The position numbers and the translations under genes are program-made. Positions 7,236 to 14,828 of a stretch of 41,181 bases of DNA are shown piece after piece (position 1 is the stretch's first letter; every line of letters starts with the position of its first letter). The notes under the pieces were generated by a model. That model worked only from the letters and a program-made list of their open reading frames with translations. It was not told where the DNA came from and ran no database searches. The DNA comes from an uncultured Flavobacteriales bacterium. Its GTDB lineage: Bacteria > Bacteroidota > Bacteroidia > UBA10329. Where the stretch lies: the NCBI GenBank assembly GCA_937900875.1, contig CALCGD010000255.1, positions 1 through 41,181 on the forward strand, written 5' to 3'.

Positions 7236-10003
7236 TATTTCTGAATGATAAACCGTTTAGTGGCCATCTGTTTTTCGCCCCGAAGGTTCAGTAAATAAAT
7301 GCCGTTTTGGAGCACCGAAAGATCTATCGATTCCTTAATTAAATCGTTGCTCAATCCTGTCCAAACTACTTCTCCAAGCACGTTAAATACGGTCATTTCT
7401 ACACGGCCGTCCATGGCTACATCTGGCTCAATAACCAAGGTGCCTGTGGTTGGGTTTGGATACAAACGCAATCCATAACCCGACATGTTTTCGGCCTCCG
7501 CAAGGTTGTTGATTACCACTCCTTCAGTTGCGCCTTTGTAATAGGCTAGGCCACCAGCTAGGTTGCCAATAATCAATTCTGGCAGTTGGTCGTTGTTTAA
7601 ATCGCCCAAACAAATGGTAGACCGTTCGCCCTCATAAACAGGAAACTCGCCCGCATTATTAAAAGAGGGCTTAACCGTCAAAGTGAAGTTAGGCCGCTCC
7701 ATATTCGAACCTTCATAGACAATGCCGCAGCCGCTAAAATTATTTGAACTACTGTATGCATTAGAATTAAAAGAAGTGGTGGAGAATTGCACGTTCAAAT
7801 CGTCTGTTGCGCCTGGATTGGTCTGAAACCAACAGAATTCGATAATGAGGTTTGATTGCCCATCCCAAACTATTGGGGTTTGTGCGGTGTATTCTACCAA
7901 CCCTTGCGGTACGGTACCTGTCGAAACGAAGTAAACACTCGAAAATCCATCGACAAAACCATTGAGTTCGTCAAGATTTGTTTGACCCATTTTTACATAA
8001 AATTGAGCGTGGGTCGCACTGGGTCCATTTTCTGTTTCTAAGGCTAACTTTTCTATGACGCCTTGCGCCAAACCAGCGTCAGTTAGTTCGTCTGCCCGCA
8101 GCAAATATTGGTTGCGCCCACTTTTAGTGGAGAATCCAAAAGGTGTTGTTTCGTTTGATGTACTGAATGTAGTGCCATCGCCAATGTCAGCTATTAATTG
8201 CTCTGGGCCATTTATTACAGATGTGATTCCATTGTAGAGGTCAATTACCCCGCTTTCTGAACCTACAAGCATTTGTATTTCTCCTTCATTTTCGAACATA
8301 TACGGAGCGCTATACCCGAAAGAAAGCCCGTTTCTGCGCATGTCTACACCGCCCCAGCCGCTGTTGTCCAACACAAAAGTTGGGCTTTGCGCTGTGCCTT
8401 CGTTCATATATAGATTAAGATTGCCGTTTCGTTCGCCAATTACCAAGTCAAGAAGAAGGTCTCCGTCTACGTCAAACAAAAACGGAGTGGCAAACTGCCC
8501 TGTAATGTTAATGCCCTGAAAGCCTGGAGAAGTGAGTGTAAAACTGCATGGATTTCCTGCTCCTGCGCTATTCTCAAAATAATGTACCAAGCCGGCAGCG
8601 TCACCAATTATCATATCGTAATCTCCGTCAGCGTCAAGGTCACCAAATGTTGGCGCCACATTGCCAAGTCCAAGGGTTGAAATACCGTTGAGGTTTCGGT
8701 TTTGTAGGGTGAATTCAGGTTGCGTGGCAGTGCCTGTGTTTCTGTAATATGCTAGCTGAGAGGAGTAGGTTCCAGTACTCACAAAATAACCTCTATTGCC
8801 AACCAAAAGGTCGGTAAGTCCATCTTGGTCGTAATCGAAAAGTACGGGGTATGCCGCAGTTCCAAGTTCAATCATTTCGTCTTGCAAAAAGTTATTCTTC
8901 ACATAGCTTAAGTCAAAGGCTGAACTAGAATTGTTTGTGTACAAATAGCTTCCATGGTAATCATGACCATTATTTTCCTGATAAGGTGAAGCGATTAAAT
9001 CAACCTTCCCATCGTTGTTTACGTCTGCCAAAAACGCTGCAGGAAAGGTGTAAATGTTAATAGGGTCCGTGTTAAGGAAGTTTTGAGGAAAGGTTAAATC
9101 TTGGGCTCCCATGTTGGCACTTGTTGCATCGCCATCATTTGTAAGAATATTCATGGTGTTGAAGCTTACAATACTTACAACAAGGTCTTGGTCTCCATCG
9201 CCCTCAATGTCCAATCCAAGCATGGTAAAACCAGAATGAGCACCTGCGTTAGCTGCCGATTGTTGCGTAGCGCCTATGTTATTTCCTCCCTTGCAGCTAA
9301 CATTCAGATTTACCGAAACAGAAGAAGGATCCTCTTCAAAATTCCCCCAGCAAGGGTCGGCAAGAATCATTGTCATACTATCGGGTATTCCATACAATTC
9401 CATCGATTGATTTTGATGGTATTCGGCTGCAGTTCCAAAGAGACTAAACGTAACCACATCCATATCAGAATCTCCATCCACATCCATAATAGCAGGCAAA
9501 TCGGTTGGACTTACATATATGTTTATCAAACCGTTGCCATAGTCTGATAGTAATTTCCCTGTAATGAGTGTAAATATGAGGGTGTCTTCATTTCCATCAT
9601 TTCTATAAACAGCCATTCCTCCGTTGGAATAGCTGAAAATGTCTGTTTTCCCGTCTGCGTTAAAATCACGAAGCAGAATCCAATCGTGCAGTCGTGGTCT
9701 TGACGGACTGTGTTGGTTGGTAAACATTTCTCGATACTCGGAAGCAATTTCTAGTTCGTTTGAGGCATTTGTTCTAAGACAAACAATCTTGTCTCCGCTT
9801 TTATCAAAAACCAATAAATCGTTTCTACCATCAGAATCAAAATCCATGTTCGAGAACTGTGGATGGTTTAATCCACCTGCCCAAGGGAAACTGAGCACCC
9901 CATTTTCTTCAGTTACTTGTACTGAGTCAAACCTGTTGAAGTAAAGCTGACCGTAACTCGAAAATTGAAGAAATAAAAAGGCAAGGCAAAAAATGATTCT
10001 CAT
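7235..10003 (-). CDS. Secreted FG-GAP/VCBS repeat beta-propeller protein with T9SS type A sorting domain
   Basis: 922 residues from ATG 10003. An N-terminal signal peptide (MRIIFCLAFLFLQFSSYGQ) is followed by many FG-GAP/VCBS repeats with calcium-binding loops such as DFDSDGRNDLLVFD, DFNADGKTDIF, DVDGDSDMDVV, DVNNDGKVDLIAS, DYDQDGLTDLLVG and DLDADGDYDMIIGD. Such repeats build an integrin-like beta-propeller. A beta-rich segment with few repeats spans about 600-790, then one more repeat (DLNNDQLPELIIGN). The last about 80 residues are a type A CTD: LRLYPNPTTGTLVIEP, VFNVLGEVVW, LQNGIYLLNL. It is predicted to be T9SS-exported and cell-surface or released. Coupled to the DUF393 gene. Ligand unknown. 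Confidence 0.93.
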   Translation of the reverse strand: MRIIFCLAFLFLQFSSYGQLYFNRFDSVQVTEENGVLSFPWAGGLNHPQFSNMDFDSDGRNDLLVFDKSGDKIVCLRTNASNELEIASEYREMFTNQHSPSRPRLHDWILLRDFNADGKTDIFSYSNGGMAVYRNDGNEDTLIFTLITGKLLSDYGNGLINIYVSPTDLPAIMDVDGDSDMDVVTFSLFGTAAEYHQNQSMELYGIPDSMTMILADPCWGNFEEDPSSVSVNLNVSCKGGNNIGATQQSAANAGAHSGFTMLGLDIEGDGDQDLVVSIVSFNTMNILTNDGDATSANMGAQDLTFPQNFLNTDPINIYTFPAAFLADVNNDGKVDLIASPYQENNGHDYHGSYLYTNNSSSAFDLSYVKNNFLQDEMIELGTAAYPVLFDYDQDGLTDLLVGNRGYFVSTGTYSSQLAYYRNTGTATQPEFTLQNRNLNGISTLGLGNVAPTFGDLDADGDYDMIIGDAAGLVHYFENSAGAGNPCSFTLTSPGFQGINITGQFATPFLFDVDGDLLLDLVIGERNGNLNLYMNEGTAQSPTFVLDNSGWGGVDMRRNGLSFGYSAPYMFENEGEIQMLVGSESGVIDLYNGITSVINGPEQLIADIGDGTTFSTSNETTPFGFSTKSGRNQYLLRADELTDAGLAQGVIEKLALETENGPSATHAQFYVKMGQTNLDELNGFVDGFSSVYFVSTGTVPQGLVEYTAQTPIVWDGQSNLIIEFCWFQTNPGATDDLNVQFSTTSFNSNAYSSSNNFSGCGIVYEGSNMERPNFTLTVKPSFNNAGEFPVYEGERSTICLGDLNNDQLPELIIGNLAGGLAYYKGATEGVVINNLAEAENMSGYGLRLYPNPTTGTLVIEPDVAMDGRVEMTVFNVLGEVVWTGLSNDLIKESIDLSVLQNGIYLLNLRGEKQMATKRFIIQK

Positions 10004-10028
10004 TAGTTGTATCGGGTTTATAGAATGA

Positions 10029-10036
10029 CAAATGTA
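10029..10036 (-). promoter_or_regulatory. Possible -7 element (TACATTTG) for the FG-GAP gene
   Basis: On the minus strand TACATTTG matches TAnnTTTG and lies 25 bases before the ATG at 10003. No convincing -33 TTTG at the right spacing, hence tentative. The rest of the 267-base divergent gap (10004-10270) holds only this and the secDF promoter as far as I can see. Confidence 0.45.
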
Positions 10037-10198
10037 AAGGCAAAAGGTTGCTCAGGTAGGATGATTTATCTACTCAATAGAAGCTTATTTGTTACGCTTT
10101 AGCGAAATGCAACTTGCCATTATTGTAATTAGGCAGATATGTGCGTTTACCGTGTTTTTATATTCTTAAAATGTTGGATTTAGCTTCAAAATCCTGTA

Positions 10199-10229
10199 TT
10201 GCTATTGAAAGGGTGTTCTTCTATATTTG
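10199..10229 (+). promoter_or_regulatory. Bacteroidota-type promoter of secDF
   Basis: TTG (10199-10201), 20-base spacer, perfect -7 element TATATTTG (10222-10229). The secDF ATG follows at 10271, leaving a leader of about 35 bases. Confidence 0.7.
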
Positions 10230-10270
10230 CACGCTCTAAAAATTAGAGCAATAACTATACATTATATATA

Positions 10271-13243
10271 ATGCAGAATAAAGGCGCTATAAGAGTTTTC
10301 GCCATACTACTCGCACTGGTATGTTTATACCAACTTTCCTTTACGGTGGCTACCAAGATGGCTGAGTCTACTTATGAGGAAATGAGTTTGACGGACCAGA
10401 AGGAGGCGGATAAGTATTTGGAGGACTTCCGTTACAACATGGTGGTGAAAGAGTTTACCTACTCTGAGTGTAAAGACCAGGAACTTAACTTAGGTCTTGA
10501 CCTTAAAGGCGGTATGAACGTTACACTTGAAATTTCCATTCAGGAAATGGTAAAGTCGTTGTCGAACTACAGCACCGATTCAACCTTTAATCAGGCAATT
10601 GCAAATGCTACTGCAGCACAAACCGATGCTCAGGAAGATTTTGTAACACTTTTCGGAAGAGAATTCGAGAAAATTGACCCGAATGCGCGACTAGCGTCTC
10701 CAAAAATTTTCGGATACACTTTGAAAGATAAAGTGAAAGGTGATGCAACAAATGCAGATGTTCTCAAGGTAATTCAAGAAGAAAAGGAAGCTGCTATTGA
10801 GCAAGCTTTTGAAGTACTAAGAACACGTATCGATAAATTTGGTGTTACTCAGCCAAATATTCAACGATTAGAAGGAAGCGATCGAATTCTTGTGGAGCTT
10901 CCAGGTGTTAAGGAACCGGATCGTGTTAGAAAACTTCTTCAGGGAACAGCTCAATTAGAGTTTTGGGAAACTTTTGAAAATGAAGAAGTGTACGGCTATT
11001 TAGCTGAAGCCAATAAGTTAATTAGAGATATTGAAGCAGGTGAGACGAAGAAAGATACTTCAGATCAAGTGACAGGAGAAGATGTGGATGTAGTAGATGT
11101 TGCGGTCGCTGAACCAGATTCTTCAGGCTCATTACTTGAGCAATTTGGTGGAGATTCTACCGAATTAAGCGATGAAGAAGGATTGGCAGAATTTCAAAAG
11201 AACAGCCCATTGTTTGCTGTGCTTTCGCCATCTGCTAATCAACAAGGGCTATATGGCGGACCAGTTGTAGGTCTTGCAGCAGTAAAAGACACTGCCAAGG
11301 TGAATAAGTACTTGGCAATGGAACGTGTTCAGGCGATTTTTCCACGAGACATGAAATTCTATTGGACAGTTAAGCCAATCGACTCAGAAAATCCAGCCAG
11401 AGTTCATCAATTGGTTGCTATTAAAGTAACTAGTAGAGATGGTGTGCCACCTTTAGATGGTTCTGCCATTAAGGACGCTTCTGCAGATTACGGTCAGTTT
11501 AGTTCTAATGCAGAGGTTACGATGAGAATGAATGCTGAGGGCTCTGCTGCCTGGAAAAAGTTAACCGCTAGTAATGTTGAACGATCTATAGCAATTGTAC
11601 TTGATGATTACGTTTACTCATTCCCAACCGTACAGCAAGAAATTTCTGGCGGAACTTCAAACATCACAGGAAACTTTACAATAGACGAAGCAAATGACCT
11701 TGCTACGGTTCTTAAAGCTGGTAAACTTCCTGCTCCAGCAAGAATTGTTGAAGAAGCAGTAGTTGGTCCAACACTTGGCTCAGAGTCTTTGATAAAAGGA
11801 ATGGTTTCGTTCCTAGGAGCTATTGTTCTTGTGTTGATATTCATGATTCTTTACTACGGAACTGCTGGTTGGGCTGCTAACCTTGCGCTTGTTGCAAACG
11901 TGTTCTTCGTGTTTGGGGTTCTTGCTTCGCTTGGTGCGGTTCTTACGCTTCCGGGTATTGCTGGTATCGTTCTTACCATTGGTATTTCCATTGACTCTAA
12001 CGTTCTGATCTTTGAAAGAATTAGAGAGGAACTAGCGAAAGGTACTGGAATGAGATTGGCGGTAACTCAAGGTTATAACGCTGCTTATTCAGCGATTATC
12101 GATGCAAACGTGACATCACTCTTAACGGGTATTATCCTTTACATATTTGGTACAGGACCAATTCAAGGTTTTGCAACCACTTTAATCATTGGTATTTTCT
12201 GTTCATTGTTTGCTTCTATCTTCCTAACACGATTAATTTTTGAAGGAAGACTTTCTCGTAAAAAGACAATCACTGTTTCTACAGGAATTTCTAAAGGAGC
12301 TTTCAAGAATGTAAACTTCGATTTTATCAAAAAACGTAAAATCGCTTACATCTTCTCAGGTGTTGTGATTGTTGCTGGAATTGCTTCTATGGGTGCGAGA
12401 GGATTTAACTACGGAGTTGATTTCCTAGGAGGTCGATCTTACATGGTTGAGTTTGTCGATGACGTAAATACGGAAGAAGTAGCTAGCGCTCTTGGCGATG
12501 CTTTTGGAACCGCACCAACGGTAAAGACATTTGGTGAGTCAAATCGAGTTAAGGTTATTACTGCCTATAGAATTAATGATGTTGGCGAAACTGTTGATGA
12601 TGAGGTTCAGGCTGCGTTGGTTTCAGGTCTTTCTCAGATTGAAGGAAATGCTAGCCAAATACTAAGCTCACAGAAAGTGGGACCAACGATTGCAGATGAT
12701 ATTAAGAGATCAGCGGTTTTGTCTGTTTTGTTTTCACTCATTGCCATCTTCTTATATATCCTTTTACGATTTAAGAAATGGCAGTACAGTTTAGGAGCGG
12801 TAATAGCCTTGTTTCATGATGTATTATTTGTGCTGTCATTGTTCTCTTTGGGTTATGGTTTTATGCCATTTAGCATGGAAATTGACCAGGCATTTATTGC
12901 AGCGATTCTAACGGTAGTTGGTTATTCTATTAACGATACTGTTGTTGTGTTTGACCGTATTAGAGAGTACCTGAATGAGCATCAGGCGAAGAAACACTCT
13001 ATTAAAACGGTTGCTAATAATGCACTTAATAGCGCTTTAAGTAGAACGGTTATTACATCCTTGACCACGTTTATCGTGTTGTTGGTTCTTTTCCTTGCGG
13101 GAGGAGAAACAATTGCGGGATTCTCTTTCGCACTTCTTGTAGGTGTGGTTGTTGGAACCTATTCTTCCGCCTTTATTGCAACTCCTGTAATGCTGGAGTT
13201 TGTGAAAGATGAGCCAGAATCGGAAAAAAAGAAAAAGAAATAA
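10271..13243 (+). CDS. secDF: Fused protein translocase subunit SecDF
   Basis: Proton-driven component of the Sec translocon that helps pull proteins across the inner membrane. The 990-residue chain fuses SecD and SecF as is usual in Bacteroidota. TM1 is about residues 8-27. The periplasmic P1 region includes LGLDLKGGMNVTLE, LRTRIDKFGVTQPNIQR, ILVELPGVKEPDRVRKLLQG and an acidic low-complexity insert near 255-320. SecD membrane segments lie at about 510-680 (LTIGISIDSNVLIFERIREE). The SecF half begins near 690 with FNYGVDFLGGRSYMVEF and contains VVGYSINDTVVVFDRIREYL in its membrane block. The C-terminus is a run of lysines. It has its own promoter and terminator; the next gene encodes TatA, a second export system. 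Confidence 0.97.
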   Translation: MQNKGAIRVFAILLALVCLYQLSFTVATKMAESTYEEMSLTDQKEADKYLEDFRYNMVVKEFTYSECKDQELNLGLDLKGGMNVTLEISIQEMVKSLSNYSTDSTFNQAIANATAAQTDAQEDFVTLFGREFEKIDPNARLASPKIFGYTLKDKVKGDATNADVLKVIQEEKEAAIEQAFEVLRTRIDKFGVTQPNIQRLEGSDRILVELPGVKEPDRVRKLLQGTAQLEFWETFENEEVYGYLAEANKLIRDIEAGETKKDTSDQVTGEDVDVVDVAVAEPDSSGSLLEQFGGDSTELSDEEGLAEFQKNSPLFAVLSPSANQQGLYGGPVVGLAAVKDTAKVNKYLAMERVQAIFPRDMKFYWTVKPIDSENPARVHQLVAIKVTSRDGVPPLDGSAIKDASADYGQFSSNAEVTMRMNAEGSAAWKKLTASNVERSIAIVLDDYVYSFPTVQQEISGGTSNITGNFTIDEANDLATVLKAGKLPAPARIVEEAVVGPTLGSESLIKGMVSFLGAIVLVLIFMILYYGTAGWAANLALVANVFFVFGVLASLGAVLTLPGIAGIVLTIGISIDSNVLIFERIREELAKGTGMRLAVTQGYNAAYSAIIDANVTSLLTGIILYIFGTGPIQGFATTLIIGIFCSLFASIFLTRLIFEGRLSRKKTITVSTGISKGAFKNVNFDFIKKRKIAYIFSGVVIVAGIASMGARGFNYGVDFLGGRSYMVEFVDDVNTEEVASALGDAFGTAPTVKTFGESNRVKVITAYRINDVGETVDDEVQAALVSGLSQIEGNASQILSSQKVGPTIADDIKRSAVLSVLFSLIAIFLYILLRFKKWQYSLGAVIALFHDVLFVLSLFSLGYGFMPFSMEIDQAFIAAILTVVGYSINDTVVVFDRIREYLNEHQAKKHSIKTVANNALNSALSRTVITSLTTFIVLLVLFLAGGETIAGFSFALLVGVVVGTYSSAFIATPVMLEFVKDEPESEKKKKK

Positions 13244-13244
13244 T

Positions 13245-13273
13245 AAAAGGCTCCGAGAAATCGGAGCCTTTTT
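13245..13273 (+). terminator. Intrinsic terminator after secDF
   Basis: A perfect 12-bp stem (13245-13256 with 13261-13272) closed by a GAAA tetraloop, ending in a T run. The stem begins one base after the secDF stop and the T run ends 11 bases before the tatA ATG. Confidence 0.9.
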
Positions 13274-13284
13274 AATTTTACATC

Positions 13285-13536
13285 ATGAACCCAACATTAC
13301 TTTTTCTGAGTTTAGGCGGAGGCGAAATTGTAGTCGTGTTGTTGGTCATTCTTTTATTCTTTGGTTCAAACAAAATACCTGAGTTAGCGCGTGGACTTGG
13401 ACGAGGTATGCGAGAATTTAAAGATGCTACCAGTAGCGTTCAGCGTGAGATTGAAGACAGTATGAAGGATACAACTCCGAAGAAAACAGTACCTAAACCA
13501 ACTCCAGCTCCAAAGGCTCAGCCCAGAGAAGATTAG
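13285..13536 (+). CDS. tatA: Sec-independent protein translocase subunit TatA/E
   Basis: 83 residues, the usual TatA size. The N-terminal membrane helix (about 11-28, GGGEIVVVLLVILLFFGSNK) is followed by the hinge and amphipathic helix IPELARGLGRGMREFKDA with the family's FG and PEL/ARxLG features. The tail is Lys/Pro-rich. TatA forms the pore-like element of the twin-arginine pathway for folded proteins; no tatB or tatC lies in the window. The gene follows the secDF hairpin closely and ends with its own terminator. Confidence 0.93.
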   Translation: MNPTLLFLSLGGGEIVVVLLVILLFFGSNKIPELARGLGRGMREFKDATSSVQREIEDSMKDTTPKKTVPKPTPAPKAQPRED

Positions 13537-13559
13537 TAATTCTTGATTTTGTTTAGTGT

Positions 13560-13583
13560 AAGGCCCAATTTTGGGCCTTTTTT
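13560..13583 (+). terminator. Intrinsic terminator after tatA
   Basis: Stem AAGGCCCA / TGGGCCTT with a short AT loop, followed by six T. It lies 24 bases after the tatA stop and is well separated from the next gene, unlike the other hairpins on this strand. Confidence 0.88.
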
Positions 13584-13690
13584 GTACTTGAAAATTAATA
13601 AAACCACTTTTTTATCGCGACACCCCTGAAAAAATAGGGGTCTGTTAGGAAAAAGTTAATAATTAAATTTTTCAGGTCTCTTTCATCTGC

Positions 13691-13698
13691 TACCTTTG
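13691..13698 (+). promoter_or_regulatory. -7 promoter element (TACCTTTG) of the glutamine synthetase II gene
   Basis: Perfect TAnnTTTG 38 bases before the ATG at 13736. The -33 region is only T-rich (no TTTG), which could mean the promoter needs an activator. A small hairpin (ACCCCT 13622-13627 with AGGGGT 13636-13641) lies about 50 bases upstream and could be part of a regulatory site. Confidence 0.6.
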
Positions 13699-13735
13699 CG
13701 GCATAATATCACAAAACCCAACTATTTCACTCATT

Positions 13736-14764
13736 ATGAAGGTAAAACTGGAATACATTTGGCTTGACGGTTACGAGCCAACCCAAAACATGAGATCTAA
13801 AACCAAGGTCGAAGAGCATGAAAATTTTCAAGGAACATTAGAAGAGCTAGGTAACTGGTCGTTTGACGGTTCTTCAACTCAACAAGCAGTTGGAGGGTCT
13901 TCAGATTGTCTATTGGTTCCTGTTGCTATTTTTCCAGATCCTGCTAGAGACAATGGTTGGTTGGTTATGACAGAAGTTTACAATGCTGACGGAACACCGC
14001 ATGTGTCTAACGGTAGATCTACCATCCAAGATGAGGATAATGACTTCTGGTTCGGTTTTGAACAAGAATACTTTATCATGGATAGAGAAACTGAATTGCC
14101 TTTAGGATTCCCAAGAGGTGGTTATCCAGGACCACAAGGAATGTACTATTGCTCAGTTGGCGGAAGACACACCTTCGGAAGAGAATTAGTTGAAGAACAC
14201 GCTGATCTTTGTATTGCTGCAGGTTTAAACTTTGAGGGAATTAATCAAGAAGTAGCTTCTGGACAATGGGAGTTTCAATTGTTTGCGAAAGGAGCAAAGA
14301 AAGCCGGTGATGAGGTTTGGGTTGCTAGATACTTGTTGGATAGACTTACTGAAAGCTATGGCTGGTATATTGAATACCATCCAAAGCCAATTAAAGGAGA
14401 TTGGAATGGCTCTGGAATGCACGCAAACTTCTCGAATACTACTTTAAGAACATGCGGTTCTAAAGAGGTTTATGAAAGAATTTGTGAGGCTTTTAGACCT
14501 CTAACAGAGGAGCATATTGATGTATATGGAGCTCATAATGACCAACGATTAACTGGTTTGCATGAGACCGCATCTATCAGCGACTTCTCTTACGGTATAT
14601 CTGATAGAGGTGCTTCAATCAGAATTCCGTTAATGACTGTTGAAAAAGGTTGGAAAGGTTATTTAGAAGACAGACGACCAGCTTCTAACGCGAATCCATA
14701 CAAGGTTGCTGCTAGAATTATTAAAACGGTATCTGAAGCGGAAGCAAAGCTAGTTAGCGCCTAA
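13736..14764 (+). CDS. Glutamine synthetase, type II (eukaryote-like)
   Basis: Makes glutamine from glutamate, ammonia and ATP. At 342 residues it fits the short GSII type, not the about 470-residue GSI. The N-terminal beta-grasp domain contains YIWLDGYEPTQNMRSKTK and WSFDGSSTQQA. Catalytic-domain motifs: FGFEQEYFIMD (metal and glutamate ligands), GPQGMYYCSVGG, EGINQEVASGQWEFQ, NGSGMHANFSN, and near the end DRGASIRIPL and LEDRRPASNANPY. No adenylylation-site Tyr of the GSI type is expected. It stands directly upstream of a type III enzyme, with a hairpin terminator between them. Confidence 0.95.
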   Translation: MKVKLEYIWLDGYEPTQNMRSKTKVEEHENFQGTLEELGNWSFDGSSTQQAVGGSSDCLLVPVAIFPDPARDNGWLVMTEVYNADGTPHVSNGRSTIQDEDNDFWFGFEQEYFIMDRETELPLGFPRGGYPGPQGMYYCSVGGRHTFGRELVEEHADLCIAAGLNFEGINQEVASGQWEFQLFAKGAKKAGDEVWVARYLLDRLTESYGWYIEYHPKPIKGDWNGSGMHANFSNTTLRTCGSKEVYERICEAFRPLTEEHIDVYGAHNDQRLTGLHETASISDFSYGISDRGASIRIPLMTVEKGWKGYLEDRRPASNANPYKVAARIIKTVSEAEAKLVSA

Positions 14765-14786
14765 TCTATTTTATGAACAACAAATT

Positions 14787-14813
14787 AAGGCTCGGAATTT
14801 CCGAGCCTTTTTT
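14787..14813 (+). terminator. Intrinsic terminator between the GSII and GSIII genes
   Basis: A perfect 10-bp stem (14787-14796 with 14800-14809), a 3-base loop and a run of six T ending at 14813. The GSIII ATG is at 14829, leaving 15 bases and no visible promoter, so GSIII expression may depend on read-through. Confidence 0.88.
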
Positions 14814-14828
14814 GGCTAAAACAAGAGC

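Noticed and set aside
9101-9547. 148-codon open frame on the plus strand
   Set aside because: Antisense to the FG-GAP repeat gene; the repetitive coding sequence leaves chance open frames and nothing in the translation is recognisable.
7235-10003. Internal tandem repeats read as a CRISPR or satellite array
   Set aside because: Recurring DxDxDG codons come from FG-GAP repeats in one long open frame; units vary in length and sequence.
13622-13641. Small hairpin ACCCCT/AGGGGT as a riboswitch or leader element for GSII
   Set aside because: It lies upstream of the -7 element at 13691, so it would not be in the mRNA from that promoter, and it has no T run.
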